64,000 bases of DNA from Mesorhizobium sp. WSM4313 (GCF_002294725.1 NZ_NSFT01000001.1:372001-436000), one strand, 5' to 3'; shown: positions 31,568 through 43,524, counted from the first letter of the stretch. Translations and numbers: made by a program. Notes: generated by a model not told the origin, from the sequence alone.

Positions 31568-32035
31568 TCAGTCCGGTGTGACGGATTTGAGCGCGCGCCG
31601 CAAGATGCGGTCGAGCTCGCCCAGAAACTGCGAACGGTCCTTCGGTGTGAAGGAGGCATTGAAGCCCCGGCTTTCGCCGGTCTCGCGCAGATGCTGCTTG
31701 AGATCGCGCATCGCCACCGCCATGCCGATGGTTTCCGGGGTGAAGGGGCGGCCGGTGGGGCCGAGCACATGCGCACCGAGCGCCACCGTGCGCGCGGCAA
31801 GCGGAATGTCGGCCGTTATCACGACGTCGTTGGCCCTGGCGTTCTCGGCGATCCAGTCGTCGGCCGCATCCGCGCCTTTGGAGACGGCGACGTTGCGGAT
31901 CATCGGATCGCGCGACGGCCGCAGGCCGCCATTGGAGACATAGGTGACGACGACGCCGTGGCGCTCCGCGACCTTCTCGACCTCGGCCTTGACCGGACAG
32001 GCATCCGCGTCGACATAAATGATTGGGGCAGGCAA
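31568..32035 (-). CDS. YaiI/YqxD family protein (DUF188, PIN-like)
   Basis: A 155-residue protein of the YaiI/YqxD family, a PIN-like fold of unknown activity. The diagnostic N terminus IIYVDADACPVKAEVEKVA is present, followed by VVTYVSNGG, WIAENARANDVVITADIPLA and FLGELDRILRR. I choose a TTG start at 32035 because GGAGATAAGG lies just before it and because related proteins start directly before the YVDADACPVK strand. A longer version from 32098 would add a basic leader of no known function. No partner gene is obvious. Confidence 0.82.
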   Translation of the reverse strand: MPAPIIYVDADACPVKAEVEKVAERHGVVVTYVSNGGLRPSRDPMIRNVAVSKGADAADDWIAENARANDVVITADIPLAARTVALGAHVLGPTGRPFTPETIGMAVAMRDLKQHLRETGESRGFNASFTPKDRSQFLGELDRILRRALKSVTPD

Positions 32036-32101
32036 CCTTATCTCCAAATGAACGAAAGGGCCGACAATAGGCCGGCCCCTTCGCATGAAATTTCGCAATT
32101 G

Positions 32102-32671
32102 TCAGGCCGCCAAGGCTCCGGACCTCTTGGCGGTCCAGGTGGCCATATAGTCCATCAGGCCGGGATTGAGGCAGTCATAGGGCTCAAGCCCGATCGACTT
32201 CAGCTGGCCGCGGATGCCGGCCATGCGGCTCGGGTCGACGCCGGATTCGATGATCGAGGAGACGAAGGCGGCGAAGCCCGGCGGCGACCAGCCATCCTCC
32301 TCGAAGCGCTCGGGATGGATGAAGGACAGGCCCTTGAAGGGATGGTCGCGCTCGACCGGGCCGTACATGTGGACGCCGCAGCCGGTGCAGGCATGGCGCT
32401 GGATCAGCGCGGCGGGATCGACCACCTTCAGCTTGTCGCCATTCTCGGTGACGGTGACATCGCCAGTGCCGGCAACGGCCACGACCGAGAAGATAGCGCC
32501 GTCCGGCTTCCAGCATTTGGTGCAGCCGCAGGCATGGTTGTGGGCGATCTGGCCCTTGACTTTCACCTTCACCGGATTGCTGGTGCAGGCGCAGACCAGC
32601 GTGCCGCCGGCAAAGCTCGCGCTCTCCCTCGGCAAGCCGTTGTCGATCTTCGGATGCAGTTTTTCAGGCAT
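32102..32671 (-). CDS. gfa: S-(hydroxymethyl)glutathione synthase
   Basis: Zinc enzyme that promotes condensation of formaldehyde with glutathione; 189 residues, family length. Zinc-ligand cysteines are visible in [24 protein letters not shown] and [18 protein letters not shown] lies before the ATG at 32671. It is 65 bases downstream of the glutathione-dependent formaldehyde dehydrogenase, so the two form a detoxification pair: Gfa makes the adduct, the dehydrogenase oxidises it. Confidence 0.93.
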   Translation of the reverse strand: MPEKLHPKIDNGLPRESASFAGGTLVCACTSNPVKVKVKGQIAHNHACGCTKCWKPDGAIFSVVAVAGTGDVTVTENGDKLKVVDPAALIQRHACTGCGVHMYGPVERDHPFKGLSFIHPERFEEDGWSPPGFAAFVSSIIESGVDPSRMAGIRGQLKSIGLEPYDCLNPGLMDYMATWTAKRSGALAA

Positions 32672-32736
32672 TGAGTCCTCCCTTGTTGAACCTGTGCAAC
32701 TTCAGTCGCTGGCCATAGGTCGGCGGCTTGTTTTCC

Positions 32737-33864
32737 TCAGTAAACCACGACGCTGCGAATCGACTTGCCCTCATGCATCAGGTCGAAGCCCTTGTTGATG
32801 TCCTCGAGCTTCAACGTATGCGTGATCATCGGATCGATCTGGATCTTTTTCTCCATGTACCAGTCGACGATCCTCGGCACATCGGTGCGGCCGCGCGCGC
32901 CGCCGAAGGCGGTGCCCATCCAGGTGCGGCCGGTGACCAGCTGGAAAGGCCTTGTCGAGATCTCCTGGCCGGCGCCGGCGACGCCGATGATGACCGACTT
33001 GCCCCAGCCGCGATGCGAGGCTTCCAGGGCCTGGCGCATCACCTTGGTGTTGCCGGTGCAGTCGAAGGTGTAGTCGGCGCCGCCGATCTGGTCGGCGCCG
33101 CGCTTGGTCAGGTTGACCAGGTAAGGCACGATGTCGCCGTCGATCTCCTTCGGATTGACGAAATGCGTCATGCCGAACTTCTCGCCCCAGGCCTTCTTGT
33201 CGTTGTTGACATCGACGCCGATGATCATGTCGGCGCCGGCAAGGCGAAGACCCTGGATGACATTCAAGCCAATGCCGCCGAGGCCGAAGACCACGGCGGT
33301 TGCGCCTTGCTCGACCTTGGCGGTGTTGATGACCGCGCCGATGCCGGTGGTGACCCCGCAGCCGATGTAGCAGATCTTGTCGAAGGGAGCGTCGGGATTG
33401 ACCTTGGCCACCGCGATCTCGGGCAGCACGGTGAAGTTGGAGAAGGTCGAGCAGCCCATGTAATGAAACAGCTTGTCCTTGCCCATCGAGAAGCGCGAGG
33501 TGCCGTCGGGCATCAGGCCCTGTCCCTGCGTGGCGCGGATGGCGGTGCAGAGGTTTGTCTTCCGCGACAGACACGACGGGCACTGCCGGCATTCGGGCGT
33601 GTAGAGCGGGATGACATGGTCGCCCTTCTTGACCGAGGTCACGCCCTTGCCGACATCGACGACCACGCCGGCGCCCTCATGGCCGAGGATGGCCGGAAAC
33701 AGCCCTTCCGGATCGGCGCCCGACAGCGTGAACTCGTCGGTATGGCAGATGCCGGTCGCCTTGACCTCGACCAGCACTTCGCCTTCGCGCGGCCCCTCGA
33801 GGTCGACCTCCATGATCTCCAGCGGCTTTCCGGCGGCGACGGCGACTGCGGCACGCGTTTTCAT
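32737..33864 (-). CDS. adhC: S-(hydroxymethyl)glutathione dehydrogenase (class III ADH)
   Basis: Zinc-dependent class III alcohol dehydrogenase, 375 residues, that oxidises S-hydroxymethylglutathione with NAD to S-formylglutathione and also acts on S-nitrosoglutathione. Catalytic zinc region: [19 protein letters not shown] and GHEGAGVV. Structural zinc cysteines: [20 protein letters not shown]-binding: [22 protein letters not shown] precedes the ATG. The gene is followed by gfa. Also known as frmA or flhA-type in other species. The upstream region contains a GC-rich palindrome at 33919-33933. Confidence 0.95.
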   Translation of the reverse strand: MKTRAAVAVAAGKPLEIMEVDLEGPREGEVLVEVKATGICHTDEFTLSGADPEGLFPAILGHEGAGVVVDVGKGVTSVKKGDHVIPLYTPECRQCPSCLSRKTNLCTAIRATQGQGLMPDGTSRFSMGKDKLFHYMGCSTFSNFTVLPEIAVAKVNPDAPFDKICYIGCGVTTGIGAVINTAKVEQGATAVVFGLGGIGLNVIQGLRLAGADMIIGVDVNNDKKAWGEKFGMTHFVNPKEIDGDIVPYLVNLTKRGADQIGGADYTFDCTGNTKVMRQALEASHRGWGKSVIIGVAGAGQEISTRPFQLVTGRTWMGTAFGGARGRTDVPRIVDWYMEKKIQIDPMITHTLKLEDINKGFDLMHEGKSIRSVVVY

Positions 33865-33918
33865 CAGGCGTTTCCTCCCAAGGCAATCAGTAAGTTTCAG
33901 GTTACGGCAGGCCGTCGT

Positions 33919-33933
33919 TCCCGCCTGGCGGGA
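33919..33933. promoter_or_regulatory. GC-rich palindrome in the adhC/carboxylase intergenic region
   Basis: TCCCGCC-T-GGCGGGA is a perfect inverted repeat with 7-base arms. It lies 55 bases before the adhC start in the 268-base region between the divergent adhC and carboxylase genes. It could be an operator for a formaldehyde-responsive regulator or simply a leader hairpin. No following T tract is present, so a terminator is unlikely. The rest of this region shows no open reading frame that looks coding. Confidence 0.35.
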
Positions 33934-34132
33934 CGAAATCTCTGCCCGCCGTTTGTTTCTCCGAGCCCATCGACCACCTTATCGCTTTCCTTGCTGGCGG
34001 CCAACTTCCCTTGCGACGTTTTTCGCCGCGGCAGTCGCAATTCGAGCAAGTCGGATGCGCACCGGCCGGCCACTTGAGACATGGCGGGATTGTCCATAGA
34101 ACTGGACCGCTTCGCCGGAGGACGACATCCGA

Positions 34133-36145
<2,013 letters not shown>

Positions 36146-36258
36146 CAAAGGGCGGTGCGGGACGCAAGCCTGTGTCGCGGTCGATTGTGCTGGACTGGCA
36201 TGGCCCCGTCCGGGACAATACATCTGCACCGATGAGTCTTGGCACAGCGTGAAAAAAC

Positions 36259-39200
36259 ATGGCGGATGAACGACTTCCACGCGATCCTTTGCAGCGCGAA
36301 GCGGCAGTGAAGGCCAGCCGGCCCGAAACGCCGGCGCGTAGGTTCATCCATCTGCGCGTGCATTCGGCCTATTCGCTGCTCGAAGGCGCGCTTCAGCTTG
36401 GCGCGATCGTCGGCCATGCGGTCAAGGACGAGGCGCCGGCGATCGCGGTCACCGATACCAATAACCTGTTCGGCGCGCTCGAATTCGCCCAGAAGGCGGT
36501 CAAGGAAGGTATCCAGCCGATCATCGGCTGCCAGATCGATCTGGCCTTTTCCGGCGAGGTGAGCGACGGCCAGCGCGACCGCCGCCGCCACGGCCCGGAC
36601 ATGTCGCCGGTCGTTCTGATCGCCGCCAGTGAGGACGGCTACAGCAATCTCGTGCGGCTGATCAGCAAGGGCTATCTGGAGACGCCGCCAGGCGAGCCGG
36701 TGCATCTGACCAGCGCTATGCTGGAAGATCGGTGCGACGGGCTGATCTGTCTGACCGGCGGGCCGCGCGGTCCGATCGGCAGTGCGCTCAAAGCGGACCG
36801 GCGCGACCTCGCCGAACAGCGGCTGCTGTTCCTCAAAGGCCTGTTCGGTGACAGGCTTTATGTCGAGCTGGAGCGGGTCGCCGGCTACGACCGCATGGTC
36901 GAGAAATCGACCGTCGATCTTGCCTATACGCATGACCTGCCCCTGGTCGCAACCAACGAGGCCTTCTTCTCCAAACGCGAGGACTACGAGGCGCATGACG
37001 CGCTGATTGCGATTGCCGAAGGCTCGGTGGTTGCCGCCGACAACCGCCGGCGGCTTTCGCCTGACAATTTCCTGCGCGGCCAGGCCGAGATGGCGCGCCT
37101 CTTTTCCGACTTGCCCGAAGCGATCGACAACACGGTCGAGATCGCGATGCGCTGCTCCTACTATCCGAAGACCCGCAGCCCGATCCTGCCGCGCTTCACC
37201 GGCGCCGACGCTGCCGACAAGGACGCAGCCGAGAAGGCGGAGGCGGCCGAGCTTGCCCGGCAGGCGCGCGAAGGCCTGGAGGCGCGGCTGGCCGCGCACG
37301 GGCCGACGCCGGGCTACACGGTGGAGCAATATCGCGAGCGGCTCGAATTCGAGCTCGGCATCATCGAGAAGATGAAGTTCCCGGGCTACTTCCTGATCGT
37401 TGCCGACTTCATCAAATGGGCGAAGGCGCAAGGCATTCCCGTCGGGCCGGGGCGCGGTTCGGGCGCCGGCTCGCTGGTCGCCTATTCGACCACCATCACC
37501 GACATCGACCCGCTGCGTTTTTCGTTGCTGTTCGAGCGCTTCCTCAATCCGGACCGGGTGTCGATGCCGGACTTCGACATCGACTTCTGCCAGGACCGGC
37601 GCGAGGAGGTCATCCGCTACGTCCAGCAGAAATACGGCCGCGACCAGGTCGGGCAGATCATCACCTTCGGAACGCTGCAGGCGCGCGCGGTGCTGCGCGA
37701 TGTCGGCCGCGTGCTGCAGATGCCTTACGGCCAGGTCGACAAGCTCTCCAAGATGGTGCCGCAGAACCCGGCCAACCCGGTCAAGCTGGCGGATGCCATC
37801 GCCAACGAGCCGCGTTTCGCCGAGGAGGCGGAGAAGGAGCCGATCGTGCAGACGCTGCTCGACACGGCGCAGAAGCTCGAAGGCCTCTACCGCCATGCTT
37901 CGACGCATGCCGCGGGCATCGTCATCGGCGACCGCCCGCTGTCCGAGCTGGTGCCGATGTACCGCGATCCGCGCTCGGACATGCCGGTCACCCAGTTCAA
38001 CATGAAATATGTCGAGCAGGCGGGGCTGGTGAAGTTCGACTTCCTCGGCCTGAAGACGCTGACGGTGCTGGAAACGGCAGTGAAGCTGATAAGGCGGCGC
38101 GGCGTCGACATCGATCTCGCCAAGATACCGCTCGACGACCCCGACACCTACGCGATGCTGTCGCGCGGCGAGGTGGTCGGCGTGTTCCAGGTTGAAAGTG
38201 CCGGCATGCGCAAGGCGCTGATCGGCATGCGGCCGGACTGCATCGAGGACATCATCGCGCTGGTGGCGCTCTATCGGCCCGGCCCGATGGAGAATATCCC
38301 GACCTACAACGCCAGAAAGCATGGCGAGGAGGAGATGGCCTCGATCCATCCCAAGATCGACCATCTGGTGAAGGAGACCCAAGGCGTCATCGTTTACCAG
38401 GAACAGGTGATGCAGATCGCGCAGGAGCTTTCCGGCTATTCGCTCGGCGAAGCCGACCTCCTGCGCCGCGCTATGGGCAAGAAGATCCGCGCCGAGATGG
38501 ACAAGCAGCGCGAGCGCTTCGTCACCGGCGCGGTCGAGCGCGGCGTCTCAAAGCCGCAGGCCGATTTCATCTTCGACCTCCTGGCCAAGTTCGCCGACTA
38601 CGGCTTCAACAAGTCGCACGCCGCCGCCTACGCGGTCGTTTCCTACCAGACCGCCTATCTCAAGGCGCATTACCCGGTCGAGTTCCTCGCCGCGTCGATG
38701 ACGCTCGACATGAGCAATACCGACAAGCTGGCCGATTTCCGCCAGGACGCCATGCGCCTCGGCATCGAGGTGGTGCCGCCGTCGGTGATGTCGAGCTTCC
38801 GTCCCTTCGAGGTCGGCGAGAACAAGATCTTCTATTCGCTGGCGGCGCTGAAAGGCGTCGGCGACGCGGCGGTCGAGCACATCGTCGAGAAACGCGGCGA
38901 GAAGCCGTTCAAGAACCTTGCCGATTTCTGCGAGCGGGTCGATCCCAAGATCGTCGGCAAGCGCGTCTTCGAAAGCCTGATCATGGCGGGCGCGCTGGAT
39001 TGCTTCGGCCACGACCGCGCGCAGATGATGGCCGGCGTCGAGCGGATGATGGGCCTTGCCTCGCTGGCGCAGCAAAACGCCATCTCCGGCCAGGCCGACA
39101 TTTTCGGCGCTTCGCTTGGGAGCCAGTCGCAGGCTCTCAACCTGCCGGCGACCGATCCGTGGCTTGCTGCCGACAAGCTGCACCGTGAATTCCAGATCGT

Positions 39201-39783
39201 CGGCTTCTATCTTTCAGCGCATCCGCTCGATGAGTACAAGTCCGCGCTGCAGAAGATGCGGGTGCAGAACTGGGCGGAATTCTCGGCTGCGGTCAAACGC
39301 GGCGCCGCCGCCGGGCGCCTCGCCGGCACGGTCACCTCCAAGCAGGAGCGCAAGACCCGTACGGGTAACAAGATGGGCGTCGTGCAGTTTTCCGACACGA
39401 CGGGACAGTATGAGGCCGTACTGTTTTCCGAAGGCCTGGCGCAGTATCGCGACATGCTGGAGCCCGGCAGTTCGGTGGTGATTATGGTTGCGGCCGAAGA
39501 CAGGCCTGAGGGTGTGAACCTGCGCATCAACTCGGTGCAATCACTGGACGATGAAGCCAGCCGCATCCAGAAAGCGCTGCGCATCTTTGTCAGGGATGAT
39601 GGACCATCGTCGATCATTCAATCGCAGCTCAAACAGCGTGGCGACAGTCAAGTCAGCATCATCGTTCTCAAGGGAGAGGCACAGGGCGAGATTGAGATCG
39701 GCCTGGGTAATTATCGCGTCTCGCCGCAGATCGCCTCCGCCATGCGCGCGGTGCAGGGCGTGGTGGACGTGGAGCTGGTCTAG
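36259..39783 (+). CDS. dnaE: DNA polymerase III alpha subunit
   Basis: Replicative polymerase, 1174 residues. The PHP domain begins FIHLRVHSAYSLLEGAL at about residue 29. The palm carries the three-acid site, including PDFDIDFCQDRREEVI near residue 436, preceded by GPGRGSGAGSLVAY near 393. The finger/beta-binding region has YRPGPMENIP and GYSLGEADLLRRAMGKK, with tandem HhH around 880 and an OB fold near 1020 (AGTVTSKQERKTRTGNKMG). This is the housekeeping type; the SOS-inducible DnaE2 type lacks some of these features. A 140-base repeat element follows immediately, before the convergent EamA gene. Confidence 0.96.
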   Translation: MADERLPRDPLQREAAVKASRPETPARRFIHLRVHSAYSLLEGALQLGAIVGHAVKDEAPAIAVTDTNNLFGALEFAQKAVKEGIQPIIGCQIDLAFSGEVSDGQRDRRRHGPDMSPVVLIAASEDGYSNLVRLISKGYLETPPGEPVHLTSAMLEDRCDGLICLTGGPRGPIGSALKADRRDLAEQRLLFLKGLFGDRLYVELERVAGYDRMVEKSTVDLAYTHDLPLVATNEAFFSKREDYEAHDALIAIAEGSVVAADNRRRLSPDNFLRGQAEMARLFSDLPEAIDNTVEIAMRCSYYPKTRSPILPRFTGADAADKDAAEKAEAAELARQAREGLEARLAAHGPTPGYTVEQYRERLEFELGIIEKMKFPGYFLIVADFIKWAKAQGIPVGPGRGSGAGSLVAYSTTITDIDPLRFSLLFERFLNPDRVSMPDFDIDFCQDRREEVIRYVQQKYGRDQVGQIITFGTLQARAVLRDVGRVLQMPYGQVDKLSKMVPQNPANPVKLADAIANEPRFAEEAEKEPIVQTLLDTAQKLEGLYRHASTHAAGIVIGDRPLSELVPMYRDPRSDMPVTQFNMKYVEQAGLVKFDFLGLKTLTVLETAVKLIRRRGVDIDLAKIPLDDPDTYAMLSRGEVVGVFQVESAGMRKALIGMRPDCIEDIIALVALYRPGPMENIPTYNARKHGEEEMASIHPKIDHLVKETQGVIVYQEQVMQIAQELSGYSLGEADLLRRAMGKKIRAEMDKQRERFVTGAVERGVSKPQADFIFDLLAKFADYGFNKSHAAAYAVVSYQTAYLKAHYPVEFLAASMTLDMSNTDKLADFRQDAMRLGIEVVPPSVMSSFRPFEVGENKIFYSLAALKGVGDAAVEHIVEKRGEKPFKNLADFCERVDPKIVGKRVFESLIMAGALDCFGHDRAQMMAGVERMMGLASLAQQNAISGQADIFGASLGSQSQALNLPATDPWLAADKLHREFQIVGFYLSAHPLDEYKSALQKMRVQNWAEFSAAVKRGAAAGRLAGTVTSKQERKTRTGNKMGVVQFSDTTGQYEAVLFSEGLAQYRDMLEPGSSVVIMVAAEDRPEGVNLRINSVQSLDDEASRIQKALRIFVRDDGPSSIIQSQLKQRGDSQVSIIVLKGEAQGEIEIGLGNYRVSPQIASAMRAVQGVVDVELV

Positions 39784-39923
39784 GTTGTGTTGAAATTCAG
39801 GTGATGCCAGCCTGCAAATGCTGGTTTTCTGCGCTTCCGGTGCTCACGGACCCGAATGTCCGCTCCGCTCCGGTTCTCGAAAGCCACCATTTTCGGCTTG
39901 GCCTGACCTGAATCTCAACACAC
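39784..39923. repeat. Dispersed intergenic element, copy B
   Basis: A 140-base element that begins directly after the dnaE stop. Its ends are inverted: the left edge reads TGTGTTGAAATTCAGGT and the right edge, on the other strand, reads TGTGTTGAGATTCAGGT, with one mismatch in 17. Inside is a small hairpin, CGGAC-CCGAAT-GTCCG. It aligns with copy A at 20851-20955. Lying between the convergent dnaE and EamA genes, it could act as a two-way terminator in RNA form. No coding capacity is seen. Confidence 0.75.
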
Positions 39924-39929
39924 CCGAGC

Positions 39930-40817
39930 TCAGGGCGTTGCCGCCTCCGCCTCTGCCACCCGCGGCGTCTTCTTCTGCAGGTTGAGCAAATTGCCGGCGA
40001 GAATCAGAGCCGCGCCGCCGGCGGTGAAGACGTCGATGTGCTCATGGTAGAGCAGCCAGCCTACCAACGCCGTCAGCGGCACGCGCAGGAAGTCCATCGG
40101 CGAGATGATCGTGGCATCGGCATGGACGAGCGCGCGGGCCAGGCAGAAATGCGACGACATGCCGGTGAAGGCGATGACGAAGATCCATGGCCAGAGCCCT
40201 GGCGAAGGGTTGTGCCAGCTGTAGAGAGCCGGGATCAGGCCAACCGCCGACTGGATGATCAGCATCCAGAAGATGATGCGCACCACGCTTTCGGTTTTGG
40301 TCATCGACTTGACCAGCACCATCGAGATGCCGAAGCAGACCGCGGCGCCCAAGACGACGAGGTGGCCGGGATCCATCGAGCCGGCGCTGGGGCGCACGAT
40401 GACGAGCACGCCGATCAGGCCAAGCACGATCGCCGTGAGCTTCGACCGGGACAGTCTTTCCCCCAGAAAGCTGACCGCCAGGATCGCCGTCCAGATCGGC
40501 GTGGTGAACTCGATCGAGATCAGCACGGCGAGCGGAATGAGCGTCAGCGCGTAGAGCCAGGCGGCCTGGCCGGTATAGTGGATCATGTTGCGGGCGATAT
40601 GGGCGAACGGGCGCTCACTGCGCATCGCGGCAAAACCGCCGCTCATCATCACCAGCGGCAAAAGGATGAAGAAACCGATCACCGAGCGCAGCTCCAGCAC
40701 CTGGAAGACGTTGAGCTCGGCCGTCGTCTCGCGGCCGGCAACCGACATCGCCAGCATCGAGGCGATTGACAGAGCCATCCAGAACGCGGCTTTTGGGATC
40801 GAGGGAGCGGGCGCCAT
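39930..40817 (-). CDS. EamA/DMT superfamily transporter
   Basis: A 295-residue inner-membrane protein with about ten helices arranged as two EamA repeats (about 10-140 and 155-290). Visible helices include AAFWMALSIASMLAMSVAG, VIGFFILLPLVMMSGGF, LTLIPLAVLISIEFTTPIWT and LTAIVLGLIGVLVIVRPSAG. Each half ends in a glycine/proline-rich turn typical of drug/metabolite transporters. The substrate is unknown. The ATG at 40817 is chosen because it begins the first membrane helix; the frame continues far upstream but there encodes no membrane-like sequence and would overlap the region before the neighbouring gene. Confidence 0.87.
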   Translation of the reverse strand: MAPAPSIPKAAFWMALSIASMLAMSVAGRETTAELNVFQVLELRSVIGFFILLPLVMMSGGFAAMRSERPFAHIARNMIHYTGQAAWLYALTLIPLAVLISIEFTTPIWTAILAVSFLGERLSRSKLTAIVLGLIGVLVIVRPSAGSMDPGHLVVLGAAVCFGISMVLVKSMTKTESVVRIIFWMLIIQSAVGLIPALYSWHNPSPGLWPWIFVIAFTGMSSHFCLARALVHADATIISPMDFLRVPLTALVGWLLYHEHIDVFTAGGAALILAGNLLNLQKKTPRVAEAEAATP

Positions 40818-40995
40818 TTGAGCCCTATGTCGCAAGCCCGGACCCGGGCCGCAACCGTTAGTGGCGTCATTCCACTGGGCCAGCGGAGCGGGCGTCAAAA
40901 AACCGTCATCGCGGCGGCGGAACCTGGCGCCTGGGCATCCGTTAAGTCCACGCCTTCCGTCGGAGGGCGCATGATCGCGAGAGGGAAACGTCTTG

Positions 40996-41499
40996 ATGAA
41001 ATCGACCGCCGCTTTGCTGGCCGCCGCCTGTCTTTTCTGCGCGACGGGCGCGCATGCCGACGAGGCGGCCTTCCTGCGATCGCTGCAGGGGAAGTTCGCC
41101 GGCAAGGGGACGGTCAGGATCAGAACGAACACGCCGGTGATGAACATCAACTGCAACTTCACTTCGGACGCGACGGCGGACTCGCTCTCGCTTGACGGCA
41201 CCTGTCGTGCGTTGTTGATCATGTCGCGGGAAATCCGCGCCGACCTGAAGGTCGACGGGGCGAGCTACACTGGCACTTACATAGGTTCGCGCAGCGGACC
41301 TGCCGGGCTCAGCGGAAGCCGCAAGGGCGACGCAATCAACCTCGACATCCACTGGGCGAAAGTCGTCAATGGCGACCGCAATGCGGAGCTGACCGTGGAA
41401 AAGATCGGGCCGGACAACATGCGCATGACGGTGACTGACATGGATCCGGCAACCGGCAAGATGGTGGTGACGAGCCGGATCGACCTCAAGCGGACCTGA
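40996..41499 (+). CDS. Exported protein of unknown function
   Basis: A 167-residue secreted protein with a clear signal peptide (MKSTAALLAAACLFCATGAHA, cleavage after A-H-A). The mature part is beta-rich: GKFAGKGTVRIRT, NINCNFTSD, LKVDGASYTGTYIGSRSG and INLDIHWAKVV. This suggests a small beta barrel or lipocalin-like fold in the periplasm. Two cysteines in the mature part could form a disulfide. No family is recognised with confidence. ATG at 40996 follows an in-frame TTG; GAGGGA lies at 40981-40986. It is convergent with dinB, with four bases between the stops. Confidence 0.75.
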   Translation: MKSTAALLAAACLFCATGAHADEAAFLRSLQGKFAGKGTVRIRTNTPVMNINCNFTSDATADSLSLDGTCRALLIMSREIRADLKVDGASYTGTYIGSRSGPAGLSGSRKGDAINLDIHWAKVVNGDRNAELTVEKIGPDNMRMTVTDMDPATGKMVVTSRIDLKRT

Positions 41500-41503
41500 C
41501 CCT

Positions 41504-42820
41504 TCAATCTTCCAGCGGCTCGGGCGGATTGGCGGCGCGGCCCTTGCCGAATGTATAGCCGGTCTCGACGGCTTTCCTGCCGAACTTGTCGCGCAGCGTG
41601 TCCATCGCGCCTTCGGCAAGCGCGCGCTTGCGCGACTGCACGTCGACCAGATCCGGCGGATCGGCCTTTTGGTCGTCGGAGAGGTCGCTGACGCCGATTC
41701 CGAGCAGGCGGAATTTTGTGCCGTCGGCCTCGCGGCGCAACAGGTCGAGCCCGGTCTGGAAAATGCGGTCGGCCAGTCGCGTCGGGTCGCCGAGCTGGCG
41801 GTTACGGGTGCGGGTCTTGAAATCCTGCGTCTTCAGCTTCAGCACCACGGTGCGGCCGGCGATGCCGGATTTTTTCAGCCGGGCCGAGACCTTTTCCGAC
41901 AGCCCGCGCAGCACCGGCACCAGCTCCGCCAGGGCTCCGATGTCGTTGTCGAAGGTGGTTTCGGCCGAGACGCTCTTGGCATCGCCGTCCGGATCGACCG
42001 GGCGGTCGTCCTCGCCTCGCGACAGGCGGTAGAGCCGGTCGCCCATCACGCCATAGCGGCGCATCAGGTCGCCGCGCTCCATGCGCTGCAGCTGCCCGAT
42101 CATGCGGATGCCGTCGCGCTCCAGCGTCGCGGCCAGCGCCTTGCCGACACCCCAGATCATCGTCACCGGCTGCGCGGCGAGGAAGCTTGGCGCCTCGGCT
42201 TCGCCGATCACGGAAAAGCCGCGCGGCTTGCGGAAGTCCGAGGCAATTTTCGCCAGGAACTTGCAGTAGGAGAGGCCCGCCGAAACGGTGATGCCGAGCT
42301 CCTTTTCCACCGTCTGCGCAAAGCGCCCAAGCACCAGCGCCGGCGGCATGCCGTGCAGCCGCTCGGTGCCGGCGAGGTCGAGAAAGGCCTCGTCGATCGA
42401 CAGCGGCTCGACCTGCGGCGTCAGCGCCTGCATCAACGCGCGCACCTGGCGGCCGACACCGACATATTTTTCCATGTCGGGCGGGATCACCACCGCTTCG
42501 GGGCACAGTTCGAGCGCCTTGAACATCGGCATGGCCGATCGAACGCCCTGAATGCGGGCGATGTAGCAGGCGGTGGAGACGACGCCGCGCCGGCCGCCGC
42601 CGATGATGACAGGCCTGTCCTTCAGCGCGGGATTGTCACGCTTTTCGATCGCCGCGTAGAAGGCGTCGCAATCGATATGGGCGATCTTGAGCTGGTAGAG
42701 CTCGGCATGGCGGACAAGGCGCGGGCTGCCGCAGCGATCGCAGCGGCGCGTCTCCGAGCGCTGGAGCGCCAAGCAGTCACGGCAAAAACCGTGTTCGGGA
42801 TTGTTGACAGGAGCCGCCAT
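41504..42820 (-). CDS. dinB: DNA polymerase IV (Y-family) with N-terminal zinc ribbon
   Basis: Error-prone translesion polymerase, 438 residues. The palm starts with [18 protein letters not shown] and carries the catalytic SIDEAFLDL. The fingers/little finger follow, to about residue 395. Ahead of the polymerase is a Cys4 element, FCRDC...[13 protein letters not shown], at residues 12-38, characteristic of alphaproteobacterial DinB but absent from E. coli Pol IV. The ATG at 42820 is used because a GAAC-N7-GAAC box (42827-42841) lies directly before it; an upstream in-frame ATG at 42832 would sit inside the box. SOS control is therefore likely. Confidence 0.93.
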   Translation of the reverse strand: MAAPVNNPEHGFCRDCLALQRSETRRCDRCGSPRLVRHAELYQLKIAHIDCDAFYAAIEKRDNPALKDRPVIIGGGRRGVVSTACYIARIQGVRSAMPMFKALELCPEAVVIPPDMEKYVGVGRQVRALMQALTPQVEPLSIDEAFLDLAGTERLHGMPPALVLGRFAQTVEKELGITVSAGLSYCKFLAKIASDFRKPRGFSVIGEAEAPSFLAAQPVTMIWGVGKALAATLERDGIRMIGQLQRMERGDLMRRYGVMGDRLYRLSRGEDDRPVDPDGDAKSVSAETTFDNDIGALAELVPVLRGLSEKVSARLKKSGIAGRTVVLKLKTQDFKTRTRNRQLGDPTRLADRIFQTGLDLLRREADGTKFRLLGIGVSDLSDDQKADPPDLVDVQSRKRALAEGAMDTLRDKFGRKAVETGYTFGKGRAANPPEPLED

Positions 42821-42826
42821 CGCTGC

Positions 42827-42841
42827 GAACATAAAGAGAAC
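42827..42841. promoter_or_regulatory. Candidate LexA (SOS) box at dinB
   Basis: GAACATAAAGAGAAC reads GTTC-N7-GTTC on the minus strand, an exact match to the alphaproteobacterial LexA consensus. It ends six bases before the dinB ATG and also lies 57 bases before the divergent GNAT gene, which could therefore be co-regulated. dinB is a usual SOS gene, which supports the assignment. Confidence 0.65.
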
Positions 42842-42897
42842 AAACGCAATGGTACGACAGCGCAGGGCCGGCAACAAGCTTGGCCTGGGGAGATCGC

Positions 42898-43473
42898 ATG
42901 AGCACGACCATCGCACCGCTGACTCCTGAGCGCTGGCCCGATTTCGAGGACCTGTTCGGCAAGCAGGGTGCCTGCTACGGCTGCTGGTGCACGCATTTCC
43001 GGTTGTCGCCGGCGGAGCGCCGCGCCAGCGACAAGGAGCGGAACAAGGATTTCATCAAGGCGCGAATCGAGACGGGCCCGCCGCCGGGGCTCTTGGCGCT
43101 CGAGGACGGCAAGGCCGCCGGCTGGATGCAGGTCGGCCCGCGCGCCGACATCCCCGAGTGGAACAATCAGGGCAGGGGCTCGGCCCCGGTCGATCCCGCC
43201 GATGCCGGCGACCCGGCCGTCTGGGCGATCTCCTGCTTCTTCGTCCGCGCCAGGGCGAGGGGACGAGGCATCACGCATCGCCTCGTCGAGGGCGGCATCG
43301 CCTTCGCCCGCGAGAACGGCGCGAGGCTGCTGGAAGCCTGCCCGATCGACCTGTCGCGCGATTCGCGCTCGATCGGGCTTTTCGTCGGCTCGTCGCGGGT
43401 GTTCGAGAAGGCCGGCTTCGAGAGGCTGGTGGAGCGCAAGCCCGGCCGGCCGCTGATGCGCCTTGTGCTTTAG
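42898..43473 (+). CDS. GNAT family N-acetyltransferase
   Basis: A 191-residue GNAT-fold acetyltransferase. The acetyl-CoA loop region is [20 protein letters not shown] near residue 112. The N-terminal part has an unusual cysteine cluster, CYGCWCTHF at residues 25-33, seen in one subgroup of the family. The C-terminal [13 protein letters not shown] is typical. The substrate is unknown. GGGGAG precedes the ATG at 42898. It is divergent from dinB across 77 bases with a LexA-type box. The last codons and stop lie in the first copy of a 24-base triplicate repeat. Confidence 0.85.
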   Translation: MSTTIAPLTPERWPDFEDLFGKQGACYGCWCTHFRLSPAERRASDKERNKDFIKARIETGPPPGLLALEDGKAAGWMQVGPRADIPEWNNQGRGSAPVDPADAGDPAVWAISCFFVRARARGRGITHRLVEGGIAFARENGARLLEACPIDLSRDSRSIGLFVGSSRVFEKAGFERLVERKPGRPLMRLVL

Positions 43474-43524
43474 GTACTGATGCGCCTTGTGCTTTGGGCG
43501 CTGATGCGCCTAGCGCTTTAGCCG
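43453..43524 (+). repeat. 24-base direct tandem repeat, three copies
   Basis: Three consecutive 24-base units start at 43453, 43477 and 43501, each beginning CTGATGCGCC. The first encodes the last residues LMRLVL and the stop of the GNAT gene. In the second unit the TAG has become TGG, and in the third the stop TAG is present again. Because 24 is a multiple of three, all three units are in the same frame, so the repeat is a slippage product that has moved or duplicated the end of a coding sequence. Confidence 0.85.
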
